A stretch of DNA of 64,000 nucleotides from Vibrio ouci (GCF_004551525.1 NZ_SATR01000021.1:17333-81332); one strand, 5' to 3'; shown: positions 39,401-48,080, numbered from the stretch's first letter. Program-made: numbers and translations. Notes: generated by a model from the letters alone, not told the origin.

Positions 39401-39511
39401 ACTAGAAAACTGACTTTCAATATCGCCTGTAAAACCAGCGGCTTCGAGTTCTTTTAGAAAGGTGAGTACAATCGGATCCACATCCGACTGAGAATGTAAT
39501 CTTGGTAACAT
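36479..39511 (-). CDS. ydiJ: YdiJ-family FAD/Fe-S dehydrogenase (D-2-hydroxyacid dehydrogenase)
   Basis: 1010 residues, near E. coli YdiJ (1018). An N-terminal FAD_binding_4 domain has SPRGGGTGTNGQS and ATLGGMINTDASGQGS. An FAD-oxidase C domain with GHVDAGVLHVRP follows. A ferredoxin-like region has the Cys cluster CLACKACASQCP near 665-676. A GlpC-like CCG domain ends the protein (AHCTEKT, GCCGMAGTFGHE). The architecture oxidises a D-2-hydroxyacid and feeds electrons to quinone or a carrier. For E. coli YdiJ, D-2-hydroxyglutarate has been proposed as substrate. Membrane-peripheral, single-gene unit. Confidence 0.88.
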   Translation of the reverse strand: MLPRLHSQSDVDPIVLTFLKELEAAGFTGDIESQFSSRLAVATDNSVYQQLPQAVVHPRTTQDVVLIGKLSNNSQCERITFSPRGGGTGTNGQSLTKGIVVDLSRHMNKVLEINEDEGWVRVQTGVVKDQLNDAVRPYGYFFSPDLSTSNRATLGGMINTDASGQGSLRYGKTSDHVLSLQAVFADGSCIESDLSRGMPEEGEYAFNAFHTTEKVCRDKRAQIDAKFPPLNRFLTGYDLKNALDVEQDQFDLTRVLCGAEGSLAFITEAKLNLTPIPKARTLVNVKYNSFESALRNAPFMVEAKALSVETVDSKVLNLAKQDIVWHTVSDLLTDVPGKDMQGINMVEFAGQDEQEVSAQVEALSQRLDAMIENNEAGIIGYQVCSDVASIGRIYNMRKKAVGLLGAAKGRAKPVAFAEDTCVPPENLADFIVEFRELLDAKSLNYGMFGHVDAGVLHVRPALDLCDPKQEALMHELSDEVVKLVAKYGGLMWGEHGKGFRSEYGPDFFGEELFTELRRVKSAFDPQNKMNPGKICTPLESNHELVKVTDTKRGYYDRQIDVEVRDSFKQAMECNGNGLCFNYDTSSPMCPSMKVTADRRHSPKGRAGMVREWLRQLTDQGVDILDLEKQSLQESASIKTMIDRVRNSLNKRHEYDFSHEVYEAMNGCLACKACASQCPIKVDVPSFRSRFLNIYYSRYQRPAKDYLVANIESMLPVLAKAPKLVNGALKQQWVQDLTAKSVGYVDSPLLSIPTLSKRLVGLKAFDLQALAALSKEDKANHVVIVQDPFTSYYDAQVVEDFATLVSKLGKTPVLLPFKPNGKAQHVKGFLKKFADNAKNTAAFLQQVADINIPLVGVDPALVLCYRDEYQEVLQEKRGDFQVLTVHEWLEPKLAEFEQQAPNGDEPWYLFAHCTEKTKMPNAEKEWGAIFAHFGARLDTIPVGCCGMAGTFGHEVDKLQMSKDIYGLSWKPRLQDLPKERCLVTGYSCRSQVKRFEQEKVQHPLQALLQIV

Positions 39512-39698
39512 TGGCTTCCTGCTCCCTACGACGCTGATCCAATCAGCACTGGGTTCGCTATAATTTGAACTATTATTTGAATCTCGTCACTTTACAACAT
39601 TTAAAAGGGTGATCAAAACAGAAATGCAGTGTCAGAATGGAACTTATCGCATTTTTTTCCCACACTTAAAATGAATAAAAACAATTTAAAGTGTTTCT

Positions 39699-40400
39699 AT
39701 GAGCGAATCATCCATGAAAAAAAATAAAGTTGTCACAACAGAAGATATTCTATTAAAGCTATGCCAGTCCGTTTCTGGTGTATTGAGCTCCGCAACCAGC
39801 TCGCAAATTACATACTCAGCCATGGTGCAAAAAATCACCAAAACCAGTTTAAAACCTGACTTTGGCTGTTTTGTTCTTTTCGATGGTGGCTTCTCAGGTT
39901 TAGTGGTTATTAACTTCACCTCTAAAGCTGCGCTAGAAGTTTACACAAACTACATGCGCAATATGGGGATGCCTGAAGAAGAGCTTGCTGTCCTGCACAC
40001 CTCAGATGAAGTAGCGGATGTACTAGGCGAACTGATGAACCAATTGGTCGGTAACTTTACCAATCAGGTCCGTAAAGATCTTCACACCCACATTACTCAG
40101 AACCAACCGAAAATGCTGGCGCTGAATAAGCAAGTGAACCTCTCGGTTGATACTAACCTTGATCGTCCGCAAGCTCGTCGTGTGACCTTCTCTACCGACC
40201 AAGGCAACATTTTCTACTTAGAACTTGCGATGGATAAAACTGAATTTATCCAACTAGAAGAGTTCGAGTCAGCTGAAGACGAATGCCCAGATACAATTTT
40301 GGAAAAAGCTCAGCAAAAAATGAAGTCGGATAAAGAGACAAAGTCTGAGGCGGCGAGTGGTGCCAATGCAAACGACTTGCTTGATGAACTAGGCATCTAA
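39699..40400 (+). CDS. DUF3334 protein with CheX-like core
   Basis: 233 residues, cytoplasmic. Residues about 25-180 have the look of a CheC/CheX-type domain: DFGCFVLFDGGFSGLVVINF, then EVADVLGELMNQLVGNFTNQ, an E..N pattern seen in CheX phosphatases. A charged linker (200-225) leads to the C-terminal tail NANDLLDELGI, a short hydrophobic-acidic motif reminiscent of peptide docking tails. I recall such proteins annotated as DUF3334 in vibrios. The function is unknown. An alternative start is the Met at codon 6. No strong ribosome binding site. Confidence 0.65.
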   Translation: MSESSMKKNKVVTTEDILLKLCQSVSGVLSSATSSQITYSAMVQKITKTSLKPDFGCFVLFDGGFSGLVVINFTSKAALEVYTNYMRNMGMPEEELAVLHTSDEVADVLGELMNQLVGNFTNQVRKDLHTHITQNQPKMLALNKQVNLSVDTNLDRPQARRVTFSTDQGNIFYLELAMDKTEFIQLEEFESAEDECPDTILEKAQQKMKSDKETKSEAASGANANDLLDELGI

Positions 40401-40429
40401 CTCGTCGCTCGTCCGTAATGTTTATACGC

Positions 40430-40452
40430 GCTACCACCACGGGTGGTGGCGT
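40430..40452 (+). terminator. Probable terminator after the DUF3334 gene
   Basis: CCACCAC/GTGGTGG stem; the T run starts about 10 bases later (CTTTTTAC), so strength is uncertain. Confidence 0.45.
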
Positions 40453-40648
40453 GTTATTGGCTTTTTACAAACTCCGCACAGTGAAACTCACCGCATAAGT
40501 CCGATTCGTTTTCGGTACCGTGTCCCGCACCTATCTGGGTTTCTATCTCCTCTGACATCCGCCGTTCATGCGTTGGATTATTTCCGTTTTAACTCATAAC
40601 ACGGTAAAATGGCCGACTTCGTAAAATTAATGAGATTTGTTCCGGTCA

Positions 40649-41332
40649 ATGAATAAACAGAAAGCCCTTAAAAAAATTGCAAAATGTTTAGAGCTTGGTA
40701 ACTCAGCCAACGTAAACGAAGCAGCAAATGCGATTAAAATGGCTCATCGTCTAATGCTGAAATACGGCTTAGATAAAGACGATATCGAGTTTATCAAGAT
40801 GGGCAAAACTCAATCGACACACCTACTCCCAGCCAACGTCGGTTCGAATATCCTAAGGATCATTCGTGGTATTAACACCAAGTTTGGTGTTGAAGCAGTC
40901 CTACTGAATCACAAAGGGCTAAAGCGCGTGGAATTTATCGGTGAAGCAGACCGAGCCATCTTCGCAGCCTTTGCCTTCGATATTATTTATCGTGAAATGA
41001 ACGAGCAAACGGGCCGATTCCGTAACGGTTTTGCTGGTTCAGGCACCTCCAATGCTGAAGTTACCCGACGCGTGAATTCATTTCTTTCGGGCTGGGTTGA
41101 AGGCGCACTCGAAAAGCTGCCAATTATCAGCCCTGACGAAGACTCAGCGAAGAAAATTGATGATTACATCGACAAAGAGTTTCAAAACATCGATCGTGAG
41201 ACTTTCAAGCAGCAGCTTAGAGAAGCGATGAAGAACCTCACTGATGACTATGAGGTCGGTTTGAAGAAAGGTCGCACTGTTTCAGTCAGTCGCCCGATCA
41301 ATGGTGCACAAGCGCCTAAAATGCTCAGGTAG
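40649..41332 (+). CDS. DUF2786 domain protein
   Basis: 227 residues from the ATG; a TTG four codons upstream is possible but less likely. The N-terminal ~40 residues (KALKKIAKCLELGNSANVNEAANAI, then MAHRLMLKYGLD) are the DUF2786 signature. They are often found in phage-related and plasmid proteins but also chromosomally in vibrios. The C-terminal half is helical and charged. Function unknown, cytoplasmic. Confidence 0.75.
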   Translation: MNKQKALKKIAKCLELGNSANVNEAANAIKMAHRLMLKYGLDKDDIEFIKMGKTQSTHLLPANVGSNILRIIRGINTKFGVEAVLLNHKGLKRVEFIGEADRAIFAAFAFDIIYREMNEQTGRFRNGFAGSGTSNAEVTRRVNSFLSGWVEGALEKLPIISPDEDSAKKIDDYIDKEFQNIDRETFKQQLREAMKNLTDDYEVGLKKGRTVSVSRPINGAQAPKMLR

Positions 41333-41475
41333 TTCAAAAAACAGACGCCAATTGTCATATTGTGTCAAATTATGCTTTTTAGATTTGACATAACGAATAT
41401 CATAAGGTTTATTCACTGTCGATCGAAAACCCGTATGAATTACGGGGAACTAGCATAATACACGGAGACGTTATC

Positions 41476-42144
41476 GTGAAAAAATTAACACTCGCATTGG
41501 CTGTCGCAATCGCACTTACTGGCTGTCAGGCAACTCAACGCCAAAACGCGACCACTGGTGAATCAGAAACTAACTCGGCAACGAAAGGCGCATTGTTCGG
41601 CGCTCTAGCTGGTGCTGCAGTTGGCCTAGCTACGGGTGATGACGCTGATGAACGTCGCAAGCATGCACTAATTGGCGCAGCAGGCGGTGCAGCTGTTGGT
41701 GGCGGCGTAGGTTATTACTTTGACCAGCAAGAGGCAGCACTTCGTAAGGAGCTGCTAGACTCAGGCGTTCAAGTTGAACGTGTTGGTGAGAACCAATTAC
41801 TGCTTCGTCTAGAAAATGGCATCGGCTTCCATTCGAGCTCTTACGCACTTGACCCAAGCATCCACAACACTCTACGTGGTGTTGCCCGTATCCTTGTTGA
41901 ATACCCAGATACTAGCCTAGTGATTGATGGCCACACAGACAGCACTGGTAGCGATACAACAAACCAAGTGTTATCTGAGCGCCGCGCTGAATCTGTACGC
42001 TCATACCTAGTTTCACAAGGTGTAGCGGCTGGCCGCGCAGTGGCACGTGGTAATGGCGAGCGTTACCCACTATGCACTAACGACACTACAACAGGTCGTG
42101 CATGTAACCGTCGTGTAGAGATCCAAATTCTACCGCTTAAATAA
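41476..42144 (+). CDS. OmpA-family lipoprotein (YiaD-like)
   Basis: 222 residues from a GTG start with GGAGA nearby. Lipobox LTGC (Cys 17), then two glycine-zipper stretches (GALFGALAGAAVGLATG and GAAGGAAVGGGVGYYFD, about 35-80). A C-terminal OmpA peptidoglycan-binding domain has IDGHTDSTGSD and SERRAESVRSYL (about 150-176). It probably tethers the outer membrane to peptidoglycan. Single-gene unit closed by a UUCG-loop hairpin. Confidence 0.88.
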   Translation: MKKLTLALAVAIALTGCQATQRQNATTGESETNSATKGALFGALAGAAVGLATGDDADERRKHALIGAAGGAAVGGGVGYYFDQQEAALRKELLDSGVQVERVGENQLLLRLENGIGFHSSSYALDPSIHNTLRGVARILVEYPDTSLVIDGHTDSTGSDTTNQVLSERRAESVRSYLVSQGVAAGRAVARGNGERYPLCTNDTTTGRACNRRVEIQILPLK

Positions 42145-42172
42145 GTCACGTTGCACCAGTACATTGACTAAC

Positions 42173-42196
42173 AATTGGCTTCTTCGGAAGCCAATT
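42173..42196 (+). terminator. UUCG-tetraloop hairpin after the OmpA-family gene
   Basis: AATTGGCTTC-TTCG-GAAGCCAATT, a very stable stem-loop. The T tract is short. Confidence 0.65.
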
Positions 42197-42299
42197 TAGT
42201 ATTGGTTACACAATTTTCACTCATCTTGCTCTATCTCTGCGTACGAATTGATATACTTAGCCAATAGTTAAGCTGGTTTTAGCCATTTTGAGGTCACTT

Positions 42300-43331
42300 T
42301 TGCGCACACTCTCCCTACTTTTATTATTTCTGTCTTCTTCATGCCTCGGGCAATCTATTGAAGAGCTTATCCAAAGTGCGCAGAGCCAAAACGTCCAAGC
42401 CCAACTAGAATTAGCTAACCGATACTCCACAGGTGACCAAGTCGAACAATCGCAATCAGAAGCGTTTTATTGGTACCAGCAGGCTGCGCAAAATGGCAAC
42501 AGTACCGCAGCTTCGGCATTAGGACACGCTTATCTTAGTGGTGAGGGAACCAAATCAGATACTGAAAACGCGATTTTCTGGCTCAGCCAAGCAGCAAGCA
42601 ATGGCAATTCGGATGCGGCGAGATTACTCGGTAAGCTTTACGAAGATCTCAAACAAAGCCCAGATACCCTCGACTTAGCGGAGCTATGGTATCAAGAAGC
42701 GTCACGCACGAACCCTCAAGCAGAGGAAGACTATGCGCGCGTGTTAGAGGCACAATTTAATGCCCGTCGCGCAAAACAAGTTGCGGCCATTGATCAGCTT
42801 GAAGTCGCATTTGATACGACCGATATTGAAGTGAGCCCAAAAGCACAGTCGATAGCCAACAGCCAAGATGCACAGAATATGACGTTATACGGGATTTTAG
42901 CCCTACTAGGCACAAGCTTACTGGTCATTGGCTGGCTATTTCGTCGCAATCAGCGTCTTTCACTCTCATCAACAGAGCTCGACGATGAAGCCAAGCGAAA
43001 ACAGATTAAGCTAGAGCGAGAGCTAAAGCGCAAAGATGAGCTATTAAAGCAGCAAAAACGTCAGCTAGAGACGCTCTACCGCCATATCAAAAAACAGCAG
43101 GCAGCGACGCCTAAAGCTCCTAGCGCAGATTCTACCCCTAAAGACAAACCACTCACCCTCGCCTGCGCGTTATTTGGTTATAGCCCAAACGCTATTCCCG
43201 ATGAAAAGCAGGTAAAAGCCCGTTACAAGCAATTGTCTAAAATCTACCATCCAGATTTGAAAGGCAGTGACGCAGAAATGAAACGTTTAAACCAAGCGTT
43301 AAAACTGATTCTTAAAGTTATTAACAAATAG
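42300..43331 (+). CDS. Membrane protein with Sel1 repeats and a C-terminal J domain
   Basis: 343 residues from a TTG start placed 6 bases after GAGG; another TTG lies four codons upstream. Order: signal peptide (1-17, CLG|QS), about three Sel1/TPR-like repeats (about 20-150, e.g. AFYWYQQAAQNGNSTAASAL), a membrane helix (195-213), a charged coiled coil (225-268), and a J domain (285-343) with the HPD motif at 317-319. The topology predicts periplasmic repeats and a cytoplasmic J domain that would recruit DnaK. The client is unknown. Confidence 0.8.
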   Translation: MRTLSLLLLFLSSSCLGQSIEELIQSAQSQNVQAQLELANRYSTGDQVEQSQSEAFYWYQQAAQNGNSTAASALGHAYLSGEGTKSDTENAIFWLSQAASNGNSDAARLLGKLYEDLKQSPDTLDLAELWYQEASRTNPQAEEDYARVLEAQFNARRAKQVAAIDQLEVAFDTTDIEVSPKAQSIANSQDAQNMTLYGILALLGTSLLVIGWLFRRNQRLSLSSTELDDEAKRKQIKLERELKRKDELLKQQKRQLETLYRHIKKQQAATPKAPSADSTPKDKPLTLACALFGYSPNAIPDEKQVKARYKQLSKIYHPDLKGSDAEMKRLNQALKLILKVINK

Positions 43332-43501
43332 TTACAAAATGCGTATCAATAGGTGGTGTAAATACGATAAGCCTTGCAATACCAAGCTGCGCAATCGATC
43401 CCCCTCCCATTAAACATAACAAATGCTTAACCAATCCATGTTCTCTATGCCATAATTTGCCGCGAAAATAACACCTAAATTATAAAGGTGAGGAGAGTAT
43501 T

Positions 43502-43687
43502 ATGTTTACGATCGAAGGCATCTGTGACTGGTGTAAAAAACCAAGTATGCTTGCCAAGCATGAGTATGTTGATGGTTTGTGCCACCACTCATGCAAAGAG
43601 TGCAATGATTTAGCGACACTAGACGTACGTCAGTTTAACATTGCCGAGCTGCAACAAAGAGAGCGTAACCCTAACGCTTTACGCTAA
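43502..43687 (+). CDS. 61-residue Cys-rich small protein, probable zinc binder
   Basis: A small soluble protein with Cys 8, 11, 27, 31 and 34. The pairs CDWC and CHHSCKEC suggest one zinc ribbon or knuckle. The Shine-Dalgarno is strong (GAGGAGAG). No family name comes to mind. Closed by a hairpin at 43713-43738. Confidence 0.65.
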   Translation: MFTIEGICDWCKKPSMLAKHEYVDGLCHHSCKECNDLATLDVRQFNIAELQQRERNPNALR

Positions 43688-43712
43688 GTTGTTCGCTTCT
43701 CCGAGAAGAAAT

Positions 43713-43738
43713 AAGGGCCGCCATTGAGTGGCCTTTTT
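43713..43738 (+). terminator. Terminator after the Cys-rich protein gene
   Basis: AAGGGCCGC pairs imperfectly with GTGGCCTTTT, followed by T5. Confidence 0.6.
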
Positions 43739-43804
43739 GCTTTCTAGCATTAGCCACAATGACAGCCCATCATGTAGGTCTTTTATTCTTATGGGATGTG
43801 TGAG

Positions 43805-44452
43805 CTACACCGCATCCGGCTGATGTTCAGGGGCGGCTTGAATAAATGCCCTTACCTTGCCAAGTGACGTTGTCACATCAACTAGATTCGGATAACTCGT
43901 CAGATCGACGCCAAAACGCTGCGCGTTGTACATTTGAGGGACTAAACAGACATCCACCAGCGAGATTTCGTTGCCCACACAGTACTGACCTCGCGTAACT
44001 GAGATACGTTGCTCCAAGGCTTCAAACCCGGTGGCTATCCAGTGTTTATACCAAGCACTCTTTGCATCTTCATCAACATGAAGTTCATTACTCAAATACT
44101 GCAAAACACGTAAGTTGTTTAATGGATGCACATCGACAGCAATATCTTGCGCCATCGCTTTCACCAAATAACGTAACTCGCCACTTTTTGGAACCAGCGG
44201 AACATCGCTGTAGGTTTCGTCGAGATAATCGATAATTGCCAATGACTGGTTAAGCGCCAGACCATTGTCCATTAAGACTGGCACTAGTTGATTGGGGTTT
44301 AGACGCTTAAATTCGGTGGAGTGTTGCTCCCCACCGTTATTAACCAAATGCACAGAGCGCTGTTGGTAGTCTAGACCTTTTAGGTTTAGTGCAATACGTA
44401 CTCGATAAACCGCCGACGAGCGCCAGTAACCATAAAGAATACGATCATGCAT
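43805..44452 (-). CDS. maiA: Maleylacetoacetate isomerase
   Basis: 215 residues of the zeta-class GST family. The catalytic/GSH motif SSAVYRVRIALNLKG (about 12-26, SSxxxR) is intact, as are NPNQLVPVL and the C-terminal helix DVCLVPQMYNA. It isomerises maleylacetoacetate to fumarylacetoacetate with glutathione. It is last in the tyrosine-degradation operon and overlaps the upstream hydrolase by 8 bp. Confidence 0.94.
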   Translation of the reverse strand: MHDRILYGYWRSSAVYRVRIALNLKGLDYQQRSVHLVNNGGEQHSTEFKRLNPNQLVPVLMDNGLALNQSLAIIDYLDETYSDVPLVPKSGELRYLVKAMAQDIAVDVHPLNNLRVLQYLSNELHVDEDAKSAWYKHWIATGFEALEQRISVTRGQYCVGNEISLVDVCLVPQMYNAQRFGVDLTSYPNLVDVTTSLGKVRAFIQAAPEHQPDAV

Positions 44453-45458
44453 ACTTCACCACCTGCTGATCGATTGAACCGAAAATCGACTCACCACTTT
44501 GATTTAGCATTTCCATCTTGATTCGATCACCAAACTTCATAAACGAGGTCGATGGAGACCCATCACGGATGGTTTCAATCATGCGCACTTCCGCAATACA
44601 CGAGTAACCTACGCCCCCTTCAGAGATTGCCGTGCCATATTCCGTGCCCTGCTTATTCGATACCGTGCCTGAGCCAATAATCGCTCCAGCAGACAGAGGA
44701 CGAGATTTGGCGGCATGCGCGATTAGCTCAGGAAACTCAAAGGTCATATCGACGCCAGCATTCGGACAACCGAAAGGTTGATTGTTATAGAAGCTCAGCA
44801 GTGGCAGATTCACTTTTCCGCCATCCCAGTCTGCACCTAACTCATCTGGCGTTACTGCCACCGGCGAGAAGACCGAAGACGGTTTAGATTGGAAAAAACC
44901 AAACCCTTTACCTAGCTCATTAGGAATTAAGCCACGCAAAGAGACGTCATTAACAAGCATCAGCAATCGAATCGATTTGGCGGCATTTTCAACCGATACT
45001 CCCATTGGCACATCACCTGTGACTACTGCAACTTCCCCCTCAAAATCAATCCCCCACTCTTCACTGACTACCGGAATATCATCTCTAGGAGCAATAAAGG
45101 CATCAGAGCCACCTTGGTACATCAAAGGGTCAGTCCAAAAGCTAGGCGGCATCTCAGCACCGCGTGCTTTTCTGACCAATTCAACATGGTTGACGTAAGC
45201 GGAACCATCCGCCCATTGATAAGCGCGTGGCAATGGCGATTCACACAGCGACTGGTCAAAAGCCATCTCTTGAGTCAGTTCACCATTATTGAGAGCCACA
45301 TACACTTCGTTTAACTGTGGTTCAACATTGTCCCAGTTATCCAACGCATATTGCATCGTCTGAGCCACTTCAGGAACAGCAACGCATTTAGCAAGATCTT
45401 TACTGACAACGACCAACAAGCCATCGCGGCTATCATTTTTCAAGCTAGCTAACTTCAT
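44445..45458 (-). CDS. fahA: Fumarylacetoacetate hydrolase family protein
   Basis: A 337-residue C-C bond hydrolase. Metal-site and fold residues: DFEGEVAVVTGD (near 135-146) and GSGTVSNKQGTEYGTAISEGG (near 266-286). It splits fumarylacetoacetate into fumarate and acetoacetate. It is shorter than eukaryotic FAH, as usual for the bacterial version in this operon. It starts 14 bp after hmgA, with GAGGAT as ribosome binding site. Confidence 0.9.
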   Translation of the reverse strand: MKLASLKNDSRDGLLVVVSKDLAKCVAVPEVAQTMQYALDNWDNVEPQLNEVYVALNNGELTQEMAFDQSLCESPLPRAYQWADGSAYVNHVELVRKARGAEMPPSFWTDPLMYQGGSDAFIAPRDDIPVVSEEWGIDFEGEVAVVTGDVPMGVSVENAAKSIRLLMLVNDVSLRGLIPNELGKGFGFFQSKPSSVFSPVAVTPDELGADWDGGKVNLPLLSFYNNQPFGCPNAGVDMTFEFPELIAHAAKSRPLSAGAIIGSGTVSNKQGTEYGTAISEGGVGYSCIAEVRMIETIRDGSPSTSFMKFGDRIKMEMLNQSGESIFGSIDQQVVKYA

Positions 45459-45472
45459 ACTTTATCCTCGCG

Positions 45473-46603
45473 TTACTTTTCCTGCCAACTGTAGATATAT
45501 TGCTGATTTTCTACTTGTTTTGCTTCATCACTAAACTCAAGTGCATGACGAGTATCAATCATCACCGCGACTTCATCGGTAAACTTCTTCTTATATTCTT
45601 GTCCTGCTTTGAACGCCTTTGGGTGAGGTCCGTGAGCAAATCCCGCCGGATGGAATGTCACCATACCCGCTTCGATATTGTCTCGGCTGAAAAAATCACC
45701 GGCGTGGTAAAACAGCACTTCATCGTAGTCATCATTGCTATGATAGAAAGGCACTTTCAGCGCACCAGGGTCGCTTTCGATTGGCCTTGGCACAAACGTA
45801 CACACGACGAAGCCTTGGCCGACAAACGTGGTATGCGCAGAAGGAGGCAAGTGATAGCGATGAGACATCAACGGCCTAATATCACGCCAGTTGACGCGAA
45901 CCACAGCAAGGTCGCCATGCCAACCAATGGCATCGAGCGGATTAAATGGGTAAGTTACGACACTGACATCACCGTGGCGTTTAATGTGTACCTGCGTCGA
46001 TTGATCTGAGTATTGCGCTTTAAACGCCTCATCAATCTTGGGCACATCTAAGACCGCAGGGTCAAATATGGCGTGATTACCGACCATCCCCTTCTCTGGC
46101 AAAGTGTACGCGGCATCGGTATTTTCAATCATGAGAACAAACATTGGCTCATGTGGCTCAATGCGCCATGTCGTCGAACGAGGGATCATCACGTAATCCC
46201 CTTCCGTTACTTTTAAATGGCCGTAGTCACAAAATAGGTCTGCCTTACCTTGGTGGATAAATAGCAGCTCATCACCGTCAGCATTACGCACCAAATGGCT
46301 CATCTCTTTATCAAACTTCCACACTCTGACTTTGCAGTTTGCATTGTGTAGCAAATGAGGCACCGCCCAAGGTGACGTTTGAGTGGCTGTTTCGACGTCA
46401 CTGAAATCGAATGCGCGCGGTTTTAACTCCCCATCCCACTCACTCCAGCCTGTCGGTGCGTGTTGGTGATGAAAGTGTGAGGCAGGGCCAAAGAAGCCAC
46501 TTCGCCCCGCTTCTCGCTCGTAAATAGCCTCCTGCGGGAAATCGGCATGTGCTTGCTTAGAGCACACTCCCTCCCGGTGAGGGAATGTAATCCACTTATG
46601 CAT
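45473..46603 (-). CDS. hmgA: Homogentisate 1,2-dioxygenase
   Basis: A 376-residue cupin-fold iron dioxygenase that opens homogentisate to maleylacetoacetate. The C-terminal part contains HSNDDYDEVLFYHAGDF and TFHPAGFAHGPHPKAF, with the expected iron-binding His and Glu residues. It is shorter than the ~430-residue Pseudomonas type. Loss of this gene in vibrios causes pyomelanin pigment; here it looks intact. It overlaps hpd by 8 bp. Confidence 0.93.
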   Translation of the reverse strand: MHKWITFPHREGVCSKQAHADFPQEAIYEREAGRSGFFGPASHFHHQHAPTGWSEWDGELKPRAFDFSDVETATQTSPWAVPHLLHNANCKVRVWKFDKEMSHLVRNADGDELLFIHQGKADLFCDYGHLKVTEGDYVMIPRSTTWRIEPHEPMFVLMIENTDAAYTLPEKGMVGNHAIFDPAVLDVPKIDEAFKAQYSDQSTQVHIKRHGDVSVVTYPFNPLDAIGWHGDLAVVRVNWRDIRPLMSHRYHLPPSAHTTFVGQGFVVCTFVPRPIESDPGALKVPFYHSNDDYDEVLFYHAGDFFSRDNIEAGMVTFHPAGFAHGPHPKAFKAGQEYKKKFTDEVAVMIDTRHALEFSDEAKQVENQQYIYSWQEK

Positions 46604-47669
46604 CGTCTAACACCCCGCGGCGAATTTGATCTTCTTCGATGGATTCAAACAGCGCTTTAAAGTTACCCTCGCCGAAACCTTCATTACCTTTACGCTGGAT
46701 AATTTCAAAAAATACTGGGCCAATCACCGTTTGTGTGAAGATCTGCAGCAAGATGCCATCTTTCATTGGCGCACCATCAATCAGGATGCGTAAATCACGC
46801 AGTTTCGCCACATCTTCACCGTGGCCTTGTACACGGTCGTCCACTTTTTCATAATAAGTATCTGGTGTCGGCATGAAGTCCATACCGCGGTTGCGCAGGG
46901 TTTGAACCGTTTGATAAATGTTATCTGTGGTTAGGGCGATATGTTGGATGCCCTCGCCATTGTATTCGCGAATAAACTCTTCGATTTGCGACTTATCATC
47001 TGAAGATTCATTAATTGGGATACGGATTTTTCCACATGGTGCTGTCATTGCTCGACTGACAAGGCCCGTCAGTTTGCCTTCGATATCAAAATAACGAATT
47101 TCGCGGAAGTTACCTATACGCTCATAGAAGCCAGACCATACGTCCATATTGCCCTGCTTCACGTTGTGAGTCAGATGGTCGATTTCATATAGGCCAACAT
47201 CCATTTTTGCCAAGCGCTCTTTGGCGTCATCGTAGAAACGGAAATCGACTTCATAAATACTGCCGTCTTGGTAACGATCGACAAAATAGAGCAAGCTTTC
47301 ACCGATGCCGTAAATTGCTGGAATGCTCAGCTCCATCGGGCCAATTTCCGTCACGTACTCTTTTCCGCCATTCTCTAACGCTTGCTTCATCGCCACTGCT
47401 GCATCTGCAACACGAAAAGCCATGCCACAAACAGACGGACCATGTACCTTAGCAAATCCGTGTGCCTGGCTATGAGGCTGTGCGTTGACAATAAAGTTCA
47501 CATCACCTTGGCGATATAACCAAGCTTCCTTTGAACGGTGCTTCGCGACTTCTGCAAACCCTAGAGAGTTAAACAAGTTTTTTAACTTCTCAATGCCCTC
47601 TTGATCTGCCGCCGTGTATTCGACAAATTCAAAGCCATCGGTGCCTAGTGGGTTGTACGCTTCGTTCAT
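46596..47669 (-). CDS. hpd: 4-hydroxyphenylpyruvate dioxygenase
   Basis: 357 residues from the ATG that follows GAGGGA; the open frame extends 45 codons further but without homology. Two glyoxalase-fold domains are present. Iron ligands are visible in EIDHLTHNV and GEGIQHIALTTDN, and near the end in FFEIIQRKGNEGFGEGNFKALFESIE. It converts 4-hydroxyphenylpyruvate to homogentisate and is first in the operon. A TyrR-like box lies about 180 bp upstream. Confidence 0.95.
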   Translation of the reverse strand: MNEAYNPLGTDGFEFVEYTAADQEGIEKLKNLFNSLGFAEVAKHRSKEAWLYRQGDVNFIVNAQPHSQAHGFAKVHGPSVCGMAFRVADAAVAMKQALENGGKEYVTEIGPMELSIPAIYGIGESLLYFVDRYQDGSIYEVDFRFYDDAKERLAKMDVGLYEIDHLTHNVKQGNMDVWSGFYERIGNFREIRYFDIEGKLTGLVSRAMTAPCGKIRIPINESSDDKSQIEEFIREYNGEGIQHIALTTDNIYQTVQTLRNRGMDFMPTPDTYYEKVDDRVQGHGEDVAKLRDLRILIDGAPMKDGILLQIFTQTVIGPVFFEIIQRKGNEGFGEGNFKALFESIEEDQIRRGVLDDA

Positions 47670-47847
47670 TTTAGATCCCTCGTTATTGGTTAACTCCGTG
47701 TTTCTCTTAATAACTTGGATCACATCGAGGAATAATTGAACCTTTTGCCTGCAGTTGACAATCTTGATACCACCCGAATACAAGTGTAAATAACATGTTA
47801 ACACTAAAACTTATTGCTATAAATCAAAAGCTTAAACTACAAATTGA

Positions 47848-47865
47848 AGTAACATTTTATTTACA
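47848..47865. promoter_or_regulatory. TyrR-like box upstream of hpd
   Basis: AGTAAC-N6-TTTACA matches the TyrR consensus TGTAAA-N6-TTTACA with a perfect right half and retains the key G and C. A weaker half (TGTAAA) lies at 47785. Within the 411-bp gap 47670-48080 nothing else is recognised. Confidence 0.45.
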
Positions 47866-48080
47866 TTGCCAGTTTCCGTACACCTTTATGGACACATTTT
47901 ATAGCTATTGCACCTTAGCTCTCATTGAGTGACAACATGTACCCTCAAATACAATTTTGCTTAACGTAAATAGAATTTGCTGAAAATTTACCAAGAGCGG
48001 CCGATTACTTGATTTAACGCAGGCTTTGTCTCGTGCCACAACGATAAGGTAATGCCTCTGTTCCCATACAAGGTATTACA

